From contig JAMPEU010000002.1 in the NCBI GenBank assembly GCA_023664865.1, positions 172,092-236,091 on the forward strand: a DNA stretch of 64,000 nt. The letters are read 5' to 3'. A model generated the notes under the pieces. The model saw only the letters and a list, made by a program, of their open reading frames with translations. It was not told where the DNA came from and did not search any database. This DNA comes from Butyrivibrio sp. Lineage in GTDB: Bacteria; Bacillota; Clostridia; Lachnospirales; Lachnospiraceae. This document shows positions 53,515 through 61,737 of the stretch, piece by piece (position 1 is the first letter of the stretch; every line of letters begins with the position of its first letter). A program made the position numbers and the translations under genes.

Positions 53515-54039
53515 TTAATTACTATTTTCCAACAGTTCTTTTAATTTCGTCCTTGCCCTAGTCAAATGAGTGCGCACGGTAGAAGGCTTTATTTTGAGAA
53601 TATTCGCAATCTCTTTTACGGAAAGCTCTTCGTAGTAAAATAAATGAATGACGCTCCTGTACTTAAAAGGCAGCTTTTTAACCACTTCAATAATTCCGTA
53701 GTCTTCCACTGTTTCTGCCGTTTCTACAGTTTCTACTACTTCCACGTCTTTCGCTTCATCTGCAGTTTCTTCAAAACCATCACCCAGGCTTACAACTTTA
53801 CGTCTCCATGCCGTTTTGTACAGATTTTTGCACAAATTGACAGTCACCCGCATAAACCAAGCCTTTTCATGTGCGGCGTTTTCAAACTTAGGTTTTTTGA
53901 CAATATATATGGCAAAAACTTCCTGATGTATATCATCTGCATCATATTTATTTTTCACCAGCGAGTACGCCATGCGGTACACAGCATCGGAATATTTCTT
54001 TATTGTCTCCAAATCATCTGCGCGCAATAATTCAGACAT
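53515..54039 (-). CDS. ECF-family RNA polymerase sigma factor
   Basis: 174 residues. Region 2 (about 10-75) includes YDADDIHQEVFAIYI and KAWFMRVTVNLCKNLYK; region 4 (about 112-170) has LPFKYRSVIHLFYYEELSVKEIANILKIKPSTVRTHL with a clear helix-turn-helix. The linker is a run of Val-Glu-Thr repeats. It starts at 54039 with GGAGGGTGGTGA upstream. It pairs with the DUF4179 gene. The signal is probably envelope stress, by analogy only. Confidence 0.92.
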   Translation of the reverse strand: MSELLRADDLETIKKYSDAVYRMAYSLVKNKYDADDIHQEVFAIYIVKKPKFENAAHEKAWFMRVTVNLCKNLYKTAWRRKVVSLGDGFEETADEAKDVEVVETVETAETVEDYGIIEVVKKLPFKYRSVIHLFYYEELSVKEIANILKIKPSTVRTHLTRARTKLKELLENSN

Positions 54040-54116
54040 TTTATCACCACCCTCCATTGATATTACAATTTGACTGTGGAAAAAGCTACAAAAATAATTT
54101 CGATTTGAATACAAAA

Positions 54117-54171
54117 TTGCATGAAAAAAACATTAATGCTATAATAAATTCAAGTTCAACATTTTGAACTT
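54117..54171 (+). promoter_or_regulatory. Promoter and dyad operator before the SDR-esterase pair
   Basis: TTGCAT (54117-54122), 17 bases, TATAAT (54140-54145), then AAGTTCAA-CATT-TTGAACTT (54152-54171), 8-bp perfect arms across the start of transcription. Confidence 0.65.
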
Positions 54172-54222
54172 ATTATAATTTAACAATCAGCAAATGGCAT
54201 GCAGCCGGGAAAGGAGATTTCT

Positions 54223-54960
54223 ATGTTAAAAGCTAAAACCGCCGTCGTAACCGGTGGCACACGAGGCATTGGCTTCGCTATTGTAAAAAAATATTTGGAG
54301 AATGGGGCAAATGTGGCGATTGCGGGTTCCAGACAAGAAACCGTAGAAAAAGCTTTATCGCAGCTTGAGGAATACAAAGAACGCATTATGGGAATCTGTC
54401 CTTCACTTTGCGATCCCGATGAGGTCGCTAAGGAGTTCGCGTCTGTTAAAGAACGGTTTGGCTCGTTTGATATCATGGTAAATAATGCCGGAGTTTCTTC
54501 AAGGACTCCTTTGTATGATTACACATTAGAAGAATTTTCACAAATTCTGGACCTTAATTTAAAGGCAGTTTTTGTCTGCTCACAAGCGGCGGCGAGAATC
54601 ATGAAAGACTGCGGCGGAGGCGTTATTATCAATACCAGCTCTATGGTTGCTAATTACGGTCAGCCTTCAGGCTGCGGCTATCCTGCAACCAAGTTTGCCG
54701 TAAACGGCATGACGAAATCGTTAGCAAGAGAGCTGGCAAAAGACAAAATCCGCGTAAACGCAGTAGCGCCCGGAGTCACCAATACAGATATGGTGGCAGC
54801 GCTGCCTAAAGAAATGGTAGAACGGATTTCTGCGGGAATCCCGTTAGGACGCCCCGGAGAGCCGGAAGATGTTGCAAACGCATTTCTGTATCTGGCAAGC
54901 GATATGGCTTCTTATGTGACGGGAGAAATTCTCCATGTGGACGGTGCAGTTATGAACTGA
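54223..54960 (+). CDS. SDR-family oxidoreductase (FabG-like)
   Basis: 245-residue short-chain dehydrogenase. TGGTRGIGFAIVKK binds NAD(P); NNAG follows; the catalytic Ser, Tyr and Lys are in INTSSMVANYGQPSGCGYPATKFA. VAPGVTNTDM and GRPGEPEDVANAFLYLASD are typical of FabG/3-oxoacyl reductases and 7-alpha-hydroxysteroid dehydrogenase-like enzymes. AAAGGAG lies 6 bases before the start. It precedes an esterase gene by 14 bases. Substrate is not predictable. Confidence 0.92.
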   Translation: MLKAKTAVVTGGTRGIGFAIVKKYLENGANVAIAGSRQETVEKALSQLEEYKERIMGICPSLCDPDEVAKEFASVKERFGSFDIMVNNAGVSSRTPLYDYTLEEFSQILDLNLKAVFVCSQAAARIMKDCGGGVIINTSSMVANYGQPSGCGYPATKFAVNGMTKSLARELAKDKIRVNAVAPGVTNTDMVAALPKEMVERISAGIPLGRPGEPEDVANAFLYLASDMASYVTGEILHVDGAVMN

Positions 54961-54974
54961 AAGGCAGATTATAT

Positions 54975-55724
54975 ATGAAAAAAACGGAAGTAATAATCAA
55001 ACATCATGACAGGGAAATTTTTGGCATATATTATAAACCTGACGGAGCAGATAAATATCCGATGGTAATTTTCAGCCACGGATATAACGGAACATGGAAA
55101 GATTTGGATGAATACGCCGAGCCTCTTGCGCAAAGAGGCATCGGCTGTATCTGCTATGATTTTTGCGGCGGTTCGGTAAATTCAAAAAGCAGTATGGACA
55201 CTTCCCAAATGACGATATTTACTGAAAAAGAAGATTTGTTTGCAGTATTTGAAGAAGTGAGCGGTTGGAATGGCGTGGATACAGAGCATATTTTTCTTTT
55301 TGGGGAGAGTCAGGGCGGGCTCGTAAGCGCTTTGGCAGCGGCAGAACTTAAAGAAAAAATCTGCGGTATGATATTATTATATCCTGCATTGTGTATTCCT
55401 GACGACTGGACTAAAAAGTACCCGAAGTCATCTGATATTCCTGAAATATTGGAATTTTGGGAAATGAGGCTCGGAAGAGAATATATTGCCACAATACAGG
55501 GCTTTGACGTTTTTTCACATATTAAGGAATACTCCGGTCTCGTGCATATTATTCACGGCACGAGTGACGACATTGTACCTGTCTCATACAGTGAGAAGGC
55601 AGCGCAGATTTACAGCAATGCAGAGATTACGATAATTGATGGAGAGAGACACGGCTTTGCGCCTGAAAACTGTAAGAAGGTTCTTGAGATAACTGAAAGT
55701 TTTATAATGGATAAGTTAAAATAA
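54975..55724 (+). CDS. Alpha/beta hydrolase, cinnamoyl-esterase-like
   Basis: 249 residues, cytoplasmic. Oxyanion region FSHGYNGTWKD, nucleophile serine in GESQGGLV, acid in HGTSDDIVP and histidine in GERHGF complete the triad. The layout with a small lid resembles the intracellular cinnamoyl/feruloyl esterases of rumen and gut Firmicutes. It probably works with the SDR gene just before it on an ester or hydroxy substrate, inferred from the pairing only. Confidence 0.88.
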   Translation: MKKTEVIIKHHDREIFGIYYKPDGADKYPMVIFSHGYNGTWKDLDEYAEPLAQRGIGCICYDFCGGSVNSKSSMDTSQMTIFTEKEDLFAVFEEVSGWNGVDTEHIFLFGESQGGLVSALAAAELKEKICGMILLYPALCIPDDWTKKYPKSSDIPEILEFWEMRLGREYIATIQGFDVFSHIKEYSGLVHIIHGTSDDIVPVSYSEKAAQIYSNAEITIIDGERHGFAPENCKKVLEITESFIMDKLK

Positions 55725-55730
55725 AATTAT

Positions 55731-55778
55731 ACTCCCTAATGTAGAATTGCTCATAAAAACAATTCGCCATTAGGGAGT
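55731..55778. terminator. Bidirectional terminator between converging genes
   Basis: ACTCCCTAAT (55731-55740) pairs with ATTAGGGAGT (55769-55778), with an inner GAATTG/CAATTC stem. It starts 6 bases past the esterase stop. A/T-rich tails on both sides. Confidence 0.75.
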
Positions 55779-55865
55779 AAATTATTGTATGCCTGTTTAT
55801 TAACAAGCTATATGCCCGCATCGTGCTTCGGCACAGTTGAAATTAAATTATTGCATACTTATTTA

Positions 55866-56441
55866 TTAACTAAACAGCTTCATCATCAAATAACATACAA
55901 CATAACCAATCACAGCGCTTACAAAAGCTGACAGCACTCTTTGATATGGACGTTTCCCAAGTTCCTGCTGGCTTTGCATTTCATCTAATCTTCTGCCTTC
56001 CGTAAAAGCAACTATTTCTTTATAAGTAAAAATATTATTATCCTTTTTTACTTTTTCAACTTTCAGGGCAAAATACATTGTCACTATAAACAACAGCCCC
56101 CACGGAATGAACGCATACCAGCCTATCCATACGGCAAGCGGAACCGCCGAGACTACCAGTAAAATCAAAAGCACAGTAAAAATATTTCCATACCTGTTTA
56201 ACTTATTGATTTCTGTTTCTTTAACCTCTTTTTTCATGATTTCAACATCTCCTTTTATTAATTGGTCAAGAGATACGTTGAACAATGCGCTAAGCAGCAA
56301 TAAACTATGAATGTCGGGATAGTTCTTCCCCGTCTCCCAATTAGAAACCGTCTGTCTGCTTACATACACTTTTTCGGCAAGTTCTTCTTGTGAGATTCCC
56401 ATATTGCTGCGATACTTTTTTATTTGTGTACCGACTTCCAC
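55866..56441 (-). CDS. XRE-family regulator with C-terminal membrane domain
   Basis: 191 residues. N-terminal helix-turn-helix (about 5-58: IKKYRSNMGISQEELAEKVYVSRQTVSNWETG), then a linker and three membrane helices (about 85-102, 108-125, 165-185). Such XRE-membrane proteins are common in Firmicutes and may sense the membrane. The start is taken as GTG at 56441, 5 bases after GGGGGAG; an ATG 10 codons earlier is possible. An 8-bp inverted repeat upstream could be its own operator. Confidence 0.87.
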   Translation of the reverse strand: MEVGTQIKKYRSNMGISQEELAEKVYVSRQTVSNWETGKNYPDIHSLLLLSALFNVSLDQLIKGDVEIMKKEVKETEINKLNRYGNIFTVLLILLVVSAVPLAVWIGWYAFIPWGLLFIVTMYFALKVEKVKKDNNIFTYKEIVAFTEGRRLDEMQSQQELGKRPYQRVLSAFVSAVIGYVVCYLMMKLFS

Positions 56442-56532
56442 TTCCGCTCCCCCTTTCATCACACCATGCAAATAATGCTCTCTTGAACCACTAAAACATT
56501 AGCAGCAAGAAAATATTATTTCTACCAAAAGG

Positions 56533-56563
56533 ATTTGACATTTGCTTAAACCTCGTGTCAAAT
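56533..56563 (-). promoter_or_regulatory. Inverted repeat upstream of the XRE gene
   Basis: ATTTGACA (56533-56540) and TGTCAAAT (56556-56563). On the minus strand TTGACA with a 17-base spacer leads to TCAAAT, a possible promoter overlapping the dyad. Confidence 0.4.
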
Positions 56564-56625
56564 GTGTTTTACATTATTAAAATTCAGCTGCATAGGCTGC
56601 AAATAGTAACAGCGAGTATTTTTTC

Positions 56626-56676
56626 AATTATGCGATTGACAAGGCGGCTTTTCTATATTATACTTTGCGCATAATT
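56626..56676 (+). promoter_or_regulatory. Promoter of the SRPBCC gene framed by an inverted repeat
   Basis: TTGACA (56636-56641), 17 bases, TATACT (56659-56664). AATTATGCG (56626-56634) and CGCATAATT (56668-56676), 9-bp perfect arms, enclose the whole promoter. Confidence 0.7.
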
Positions 56677-56723
56677 TTAATTCTATAAAAATAATACTTA
56701 ACAATTTTACGGAGAATAACATT

Positions 56724-57119
56724 ATGGCAGTTTCAAATGTGCAGGCAACATTTTCATGCGATATAAAAACCGTCTGGGATATTGTGACTTCCCTTGACAA
56801 CTATTCATGGAGAAGCGATTTAAGCAAGATTACCCGTCTAAATGAAAAGCAATTTATAGAGCATACAAAGGACGGCTTTGAGACCACCTTTACAGTAACC
56901 TGTATGGAGGAATACAAGCGATGGGAATTTGATATGGAAAATGATAATATGAAGGGGCATTGGAGCGGCGTATTTTCAGCCCACGATGCTTTGACGACTA
57001 TCGACTTTACCGAAAATGTACCCGCCAAAAAATTGTTTATGAAACCTTTTGTAAAAATATATTTAAAAAAGCAGCAGACCGCATATATTCAGGATTTGAA
57101 GAGGGCTTTGGAAAAATAG
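56724..57119 (+). CDS. SRPBCC/START-like small protein
   Basis: 131 residues. The pattern FSCDIKTVWDIVTSLDNYSWRSDL at the start and KRWEFDMEN, TTIDFTENV, with a long C-terminal helix (LKKQQTAYIQDLKRAL) is that of SRPBCC (polyketide cyclase/START-like) proteins, which bind hydrophobic ligands in a cavity. CGGAG precedes the start by 11 bases. It has a strong promoter of its own and converges on the GNAT gene. Ligand unknown. Confidence 0.85.
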   Translation: MAVSNVQATFSCDIKTVWDIVTSLDNYSWRSDLSKITRLNEKQFIEHTKDGFETTFTVTCMEEYKRWEFDMENDNMKGHWSGVFSAHDALTTIDFTENVPAKKLFMKPFVKIYLKKQQTAYIQDLKRALEK

Positions 57120-57148
57120 GTTCATTTATCATGAATTGTGATATTGCC

Positions 57149-57763
57149 TTAAAGCAACCTTAAAAGCTGCACGAGTTCATGTGGTTCATTTGTATCTGAT
57201 ATGGTCTGCCTAGTATCAAACTGCCTGAATTTATTCTCTTTATAGAATGACAATAATTTTTCCTCATTATTCGCTTCCAAAAAGACTACCATGCCGCCGC
57301 CCATATACTGCATATCCTCAATAACACTCCAAGCCAATTCAAGTAGTTCTACTCCTGTAATGCGCTTACAGGCATTATTCGTATAGTTTTTTCCAAGCTG
57401 TGCTATTAGAAATGCTGACATTGTATAAGACTTTGTTTGTTCATCAAACTCGCTAATCCTTTTTATTTTTCTCTTTACCGTATTGCTTACAGTTTCGTCC
57501 CGAACCGTTAAAGGTTTTAGCGCTATCGTAAAATAAGCTACTAATTCACCATCTTCCATATCAAGCACTAAATATGTAACTGATTGGTTCTTTTTAGTAA
57601 ATTCCACAGAACTTTTCTTCAAAAAACTCTCAACATCCGGATTCTTAGGACAAGAAAAGTCGGAGATCATTCTTAGCAGTTCCGGCTCTCCGACTTTTTC
57701 ATTATCACCTTGCGCCAAATACTCACGAATGTTGACAAACATAAACTTGTCACTTGCTTCCAT
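57149..57763 (-). CDS. GNAT-type acetyltransferase, probable toxin
   Basis: 204 residues with a GNAT fold: VTYLVLDMEDGELVAYFTIA as central strands, ELLELAWSVIEDMQYMGGGMVVFLEAN and LLSFYKENKFRQF near the end. An N-terminal LLRMISDFSCPKNPDVESFLKKSSVEF region resembles TacT/AtaT-like toxins that acetylate aminoacyl-tRNA. It overlaps by 14 bases the small upstream gene encoding a likely antitoxin. Alternative: a plain acetyltransferase. Its start overlaps the antitoxin's last codons. Confidence 0.75.
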   Translation of the reverse strand: MEASDKFMFVNIREYLAQGDNEKVGEPELLRMISDFSCPKNPDVESFLKKSSVEFTKKNQSVTYLVLDMEDGELVAYFTIALKPLTVRDETVSNTVKRKIKRISEFDEQTKSYTMSAFLIAQLGKNYTNNACKRITGVELLELAWSVIEDMQYMGGGMVVFLEANNEEKLLSFYKENKFRQFDTRQTISDTNEPHELVQLLRLL

Positions 57764-57941
57764 TCGCCTTCTCCCTTTTTATTCTTAAAAACATTAAGTC
57801 ATCTTTCCCTTTTAACTGCCGAGCAGCTACAGGAATACGGTTCGGGCGGTCATTGGCAGATGCCTCAATCGCATCGGCAAACATTTCAACCTGCTCCTTA
57901 CCGGAAATGACAAAATTTTTCGTGATGCTTGAAGTTGCCAT
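57750..57941 (-). CDS. Probable antitoxin of the GNAT toxin
   Basis: 63-residue basic protein starting MATSSITKNFVISG with AGGAGG 8 bases upstream. The N-terminus TSSITKNFVISGKEQVEMFADAIEAS could form a ribbon-helix-helix DNA-binding strand and helix; the C-terminus (RQLKGKDDLMFLRIKREK) would neutralise the toxin. It lies first in the pair with its stop inside the toxin gene, as usual for type II systems. ATCGTT/AACGAT half-sites lie upstream (about 57980-58010). The exact RHH family is not identified. Confidence 0.72.
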   Translation of the reverse strand: MATSSITKNFVISGKEQVEMFADAIEASANDRPNRIPVAARQLKGKDDLMFLRIKREKANGSK

Positions 57942-58141
57942 ATAACACACCTCCTTTGTCAGTATGGCTCATTCCAATCATCGTTATACATAGCCGCATA
58001 ACAACGATTTATATAGTTTGTCTGCTCAAACTTTTCTACTTACATTTTATGATGTTATATTGGTTTTTGCAATAAATATTTTATGAAATTTATATTTATA
58101 TGTCTATCGTTATAACAACTATTTTTTCAGTTGAAGTTATT

Positions 58142-58885
58142 CTAAGCAACATCTTCCTTTTCAAAAAGCAATATGCTGCATATATAACTAAGCAGAAAAA
58201 GCACTAATATAATTATCATACTTACAAAGGTGGGGCAGGCGCTTTGGTTAATCCGCCTAACTATCAGGTAAGACGCGCTCCACGGGACGAAACCTGCTAT
58301 TGACGAACCACTTAGCACTACATTCCCCAAGGCAATTATTGCCGCCGCTATCATAGGGATAATGAATCCTTTGGCATACATTGCCAAAAAGGCAAAGGGC
58401 GTTATCGTAAAATACAATAATACCGCTCCCTGTATCATTTTAATAAGAAAGTATACTGCTGCCGAAAAATCAATCTTTCCTGTTCCCCAGACTATCTCGC
58501 AGATTCCGCCCAAAACAAAAATTTCCGCCCATGAGATTAACATTAAAATCATAACGCAAATACACAGCGTAATAAATTTACCGGATATAAATTTCTTCTT
58601 GGATATGGGAACCACAAATATTGTCTTTAAGGTTTTTTCCGTATATTCCCTGCTGAATAAATATGAAGCTATAATGGAAAAAATAAGTGGTCCGAATAGC
58701 AGCATTAAAAACATAAATGCTGTGTCGTATACTGCAAATAATGATACTGTACTGCCATATGTAAAATGGCTTCTAATACTGTTTGTCACTGCCAGCAAAG
58801 GTGTGGCAAACGTACCCAAAACGGCAACCATACATACTTTCGAGCGTTTGAGTTTAAGAAATTCGCAATAAATCATATCAGCCAA
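58142..58885 (-). CDS. ABC-2 type permease (BcrB-like)
   Basis: 247 residues with six membrane helices (first about 18-38, last about 220-240), N-terminus IYCEFLKLKRSK as in lantibiotic-immunity and bacitracin permeases. YLFSREYTEKTLKTIFVVPISKKKFISGKF is the cytoplasmic coupling loop. It overlaps the ATPase gene by 8 bases. Probable exporter of a membrane-active peptide together with the ATPase; controlled by the two-component system next door by inference. Confidence 0.9.
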   Translation of the reverse strand: MADMIYCEFLKLKRSKVCMVAVLGTFATPLLAVTNSIRSHFTYGSTVSLFAVYDTAFMFLMLLFGPLIFSIIASYLFSREYTEKTLKTIFVVPISKKKFISGKFITLCICVMILMLISWAEIFVLGGICEIVWGTGKIDFSAAVYFLIKMIQGAVLLYFTITPFAFLAMYAKGFIIPMIAAAIIALGNVVLSGSSIAGFVPWSASYLIVRRINQSACPTFVSMIIILVLFLLSYICSILLFEKEDVA

Positions 58886-59906
58886 TTTTACCGCCTCCTA
58901 TCAGATTTGAAAAATAATCTTCCAGCTTTTCTTCCCTAATATTTACCTGCGCAACAGCTATTCCATTTTCAATAAAACAACTGTTTACCTCTGCCGAGAG
59001 CGTTGTCAGGTCAGATACAGCTCTGTAGGTTGACTGAGCATCAGCATCAAACTTACCATGCGACAGGCTGCGGGGCATTTGACTATCACGGCAGCCGCTT
59101 TGGTCCATTGCCTGTGGAAACAAGCGTATAAATCGTTTATCCACTACTGTATAATCATTTAAACCAAGTTTACTCTCCAAAACAAGCGCCGCCTTATGAA
59201 CGTCTGAAACTTCATACTCCACATACTTCCGCATACGTTTATGCAAATCGTTCATATTCGTTTCTTCAAGCAAGTGACCTTCGTGCATCACTCCGATAAT
59301 GTCCGCTATTTGCTCGATTTCACTAAGTACATGGCTGGATATAAAAATCGTAGTGCCGTTTTCATTACAGGAGCGTAATAAGTAATTGCGGATTTCATGT
59401 ATACCGATAGGATCAAGTCCGTTTATCGGTTCGTCTAAAATCAAAATTTCCGGTTCGTGCATAATTGCGGCGGCAATCCCCAGACGCTGCTTCATGCCTA
59501 AAGAGTATTTCCCGAAAGTTTTATGTGTTTCCTTATCAAGACCGACAACCGACAGTGCTTTTTCGATTGTGTCCTTACGATGCTGTCCACGCAGCTTTGC
59601 AAGAATTTTCAAATTCTCAGCTCCGGTTAAATTTTCATAAAAACATGGATTTTCAATTAAGGCTCCGATTTTACGATAAGTCTTTAAAGGGCATTCTAAA
59701 TAGTCTTTATTGAAGATCGAGATGCTGCCGCTCGTTGGTTTGACAAGGTTTAACAGCATTTTCATGGTTGTTGTTTTGCCCGCTCCGTTTCGCCCCAAAA
59801 GACCGTAAATCCTGCCTTTTGGAACATGGATATTCACTTCGTCCACGCATGTATGCCCTTGATACATTTTGGTCAGTTGACTTGTCTCTATTACATAATC
59901 GCCCAC
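58878..59906 (-). CDS. ABC transporter ATP-binding protein (BcrA-like)
   Basis: 342 residues. Walker A GLLGRNGAGKTTTMKML, Q-loop ALIENPCFYENLT, signature YSLGMKQRLGIAAAI, Walker B ILILDEPINGLDP and H-loop ISSHVL. A C-terminal accessory region (about 220-342), longer than in most BcrA proteins, ends EKLEDYFSNLIGGG. The pairing of Q-loop E and ABC-2 permease points to lantibiotic-immunity-type export. It lies 125 bases downstream of the HK gene on the same strand. Confidence 0.92.
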   Translation of the reverse strand: MGDYVIETSQLTKMYQGHTCVDEVNIHVPKGRIYGLLGRNGAGKTTTMKMLLNLVKPTSGSISIFNKDYLECPLKTYRKIGALIENPCFYENLTGAENLKILAKLRGQHRKDTIEKALSVVGLDKETHKTFGKYSLGMKQRLGIAAAIMHEPEILILDEPINGLDPIGIHEIRNYLLRSCNENGTTIFISSHVLSEIEQIADIIGVMHEGHLLEETNMNDLHKRMRKYVEYEVSDVHKAALVLESKLGLNDYTVVDKRFIRLFPQAMDQSGCRDSQMPRSLSHGKFDADAQSTYRAVSDLTTLSAEVNSCFIENGIAVAQVNIREEKLEDYFSNLIGGGKIG

Positions 59907-60031
59907 GGAACCACCTCCTGATATACAAATAGTAACTATTCAATACTTTCACAATGGCTCTGCTGAATAATTATAATAAATATATCACTAAGTTCTGACT
60001 ATACTCTTTCTTAAATCTTACTTTTTTCTTA

Positions 60032-61006
60032 CTATGGTGAAAAAAGAATCGTAAAATGCGTCCCATCCTCTACAGTGCTTGAAACGTCAATAGTGCCTTT
60101 CAGAGCCGTAACAAGTTCTTTGGTAATGGCAAGCCCTAAACCGTTGCCTGATTCAGAGCGGGATAAGTCGCACTTGTATAATCTGTTAAAAATATATTGA
60201 AGCTTATCGGGCGGTATAATATTTCCATTATTAGCAATATCAACCACTATTTTCTCGTCCGTTTTTTGCAACTTTTCTTCTGTTTTATGTATCTTTTCAT
60301 CCGCTTTATGCATCTTTTCTTCCGTTTTATAAATTTCCATTTTCCGTATACTGACAGCAATGTCAGAACACTGTCCATGATAAACCGCATTTTGAATAAG
60401 ATTATTAATTATTCTTTTATATGCTGTGTTATCTAACATCATAAACCACTCTTCATCGGGAATATCCACTTTAATAGAAATAGTTTTTTTGTCAAACAAA
60501 GGCAGCCAGTCAATGATAACCTCGCGGGTAATTTCATTTATATCGTAAGATTTTATTTGATATTGGTACTCGTGGGAATTTAATTTACACCATTCAAACA
60601 ACATATCAATAAGCGATTTCAGCGCAAGGGATTTATTATAAGATATCTGAATATATTCTTCAAAATCGTCGGTATTATTATCGTTAAGCGCCTCTAAATA
60701 TCCAATTAAAGACGCTAACGGTGTACGGATATCATGGGATAAGTTTGTCAGCATTTGCTTATTTGCATCATCGGCTCTTTTGGAGCGCAAAAGCTGTTTT
60801 TGCGTTTTGGATAATATACTGTTGATTTCGTAATATATTTCTGCAAAGATTTTATTTTCTCTGGTAAATAATTTTTGCGCCGAACCGTCGTTAAGATCCC
60901 GCAAGTCCTGAAGCAGCAACACTGTCTGCTTACGGGTATGCACTATATAGAAAAACTGGAAAGAGCATATCAATAATAAAAAAATCAATATCCATACAGC
61001 CATCAT
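60032..61006 (-). CDS. Sensor histidine kinase with a repeat insertion in its ATPase domain
   Basis: 325 residues, one N-terminal membrane helix (about 3-22), HisKA with phospho-His in MLTNLSHDIRTPLASL, and a HATPase domain with N-box IINNLIQNAVYH, D-box IANNGNIIP and G-box GNGLGLAI. Between N-box and D-box is an insertion of four 7-residue repeats (KTEEKMH, KADEKIH, KTEEKLQ, KTDEKI), encoded by 21-base tandem repeats at 60251-60335. The ATG at 61006 overlaps the response-regulator stop by one base. It probably controls the adjacent BcrAB-like exporter. Confidence 0.92.
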   Translation of the reverse strand: MMAVWILIFLLLICSFQFFYIVHTRKQTVLLLQDLRDLNDGSAQKLFTRENKIFAEIYYEINSILSKTQKQLLRSKRADDANKQMLTNLSHDIRTPLASLIGYLEALNDNNTDDFEEYIQISYNKSLALKSLIDMLFEWCKLNSHEYQYQIKSYDINEITREVIIDWLPLFDKKTISIKVDIPDEEWFMMLDNTAYKRIINNLIQNAVYHGQCSDIAVSIRKMEIYKTEEKMHKADEKIHKTEEKLQKTDEKIVVDIANNGNIIPPDKLQYIFNRLYKCDLSRSESGNGLGLAITKELVTALKGTIDVSSTVEDGTHFTILFSP

Positions 61007-61692
61007 CAATCACCCGCCTTGTATCCGACGCCCCATACGGTAATAATATACACAGGGTTCTCCGGATTATCTTCAATCTTTTTTCTGAGCCTTCTGATAC
61101 ATACCATAATATTATTATCGTCAAAAGCGTATTCATCATTCCATACTGCATTATATATCTGCTTCTTGGTAAAAACCTGACCTTTATTTCTGGCAAGAAA
61201 CATAAGTACGTCAAATTCCTTCGTAGTTAATTCTATTTTTTGCGTATTTTTATATACTTCACGTTTTAAGGGATTGATAGATAACTCTCCCAGCAGGATT
61301 TCGCCATCGGTTTTATTTTCGGGAGCAAACTGCATATAACGGCGTAAAAGGGAGAGAACGCGCGCCAACAGCTCACTATTGCTGAAAGGCTTGGTTAAGT
61401 AATCGTCCGCGCCCATGCGAAGGCAGGAAACTTTATCCCCTTCTTCGTCTTTTGCCGTCAGCATAAGTATCGGGACATTACTGTTTTTTCTGATTTCAGT
61501 TAAGACTTCATATCCGTTTTTTAATGGCAGCATAATATCTAAAATAACAAGCTGGTAAGTATCGCTTTGCATTTTCATTAAGCCCGCGCTGCCATTGCCG
61601 CAGCATTGCACCAAGTAGCCTTCCCTTTCTAAATTGTTTTTTAATAAATTACATAAATCTACGTCGTCATCAATTATAAGTATTTGACACAT
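61006..61692 (-). CDS. OmpR-family response regulator
   Basis: 228 residues: receiver (IIDDDVDLC, phospho-acceptor in VILDIMLPLKNG, KPF) and winged helix (about 130-226; VCIRRLRKKIEDNPENPVYI, GVGYKAG). Coupled to the kinase gene by a one-base overlap, and likely in one unit with the exporter genes downstream. Belongs to the VanR/BcrR-like OmpR type. It is a different pair from that at 62952-63614. Confidence 0.93.
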   Translation of the reverse strand: MCQILIIDDDVDLCNLLKNNLEREGYLVQCCGNGSAGLMKMQSDTYQLVILDIMLPLKNGYEVLTEIRKNSNVPILMLTAKDEEGDKVSCLRMGADDYLTKPFSNSELLARVLSLLRRYMQFAPENKTDGEILLGELSINPLKREVYKNTQKIELTTKEFDVLMFLARNKGQVFTKKQIYNAVWNDEYAFDDNNIMVCIRRLRKKIEDNPENPVYIITVWGVGYKAGD

Positions 61693-61737
61693 AAGCTCCT
61701 CCGGGTTCGTTGTGATATGTAATATAATACTATCACT

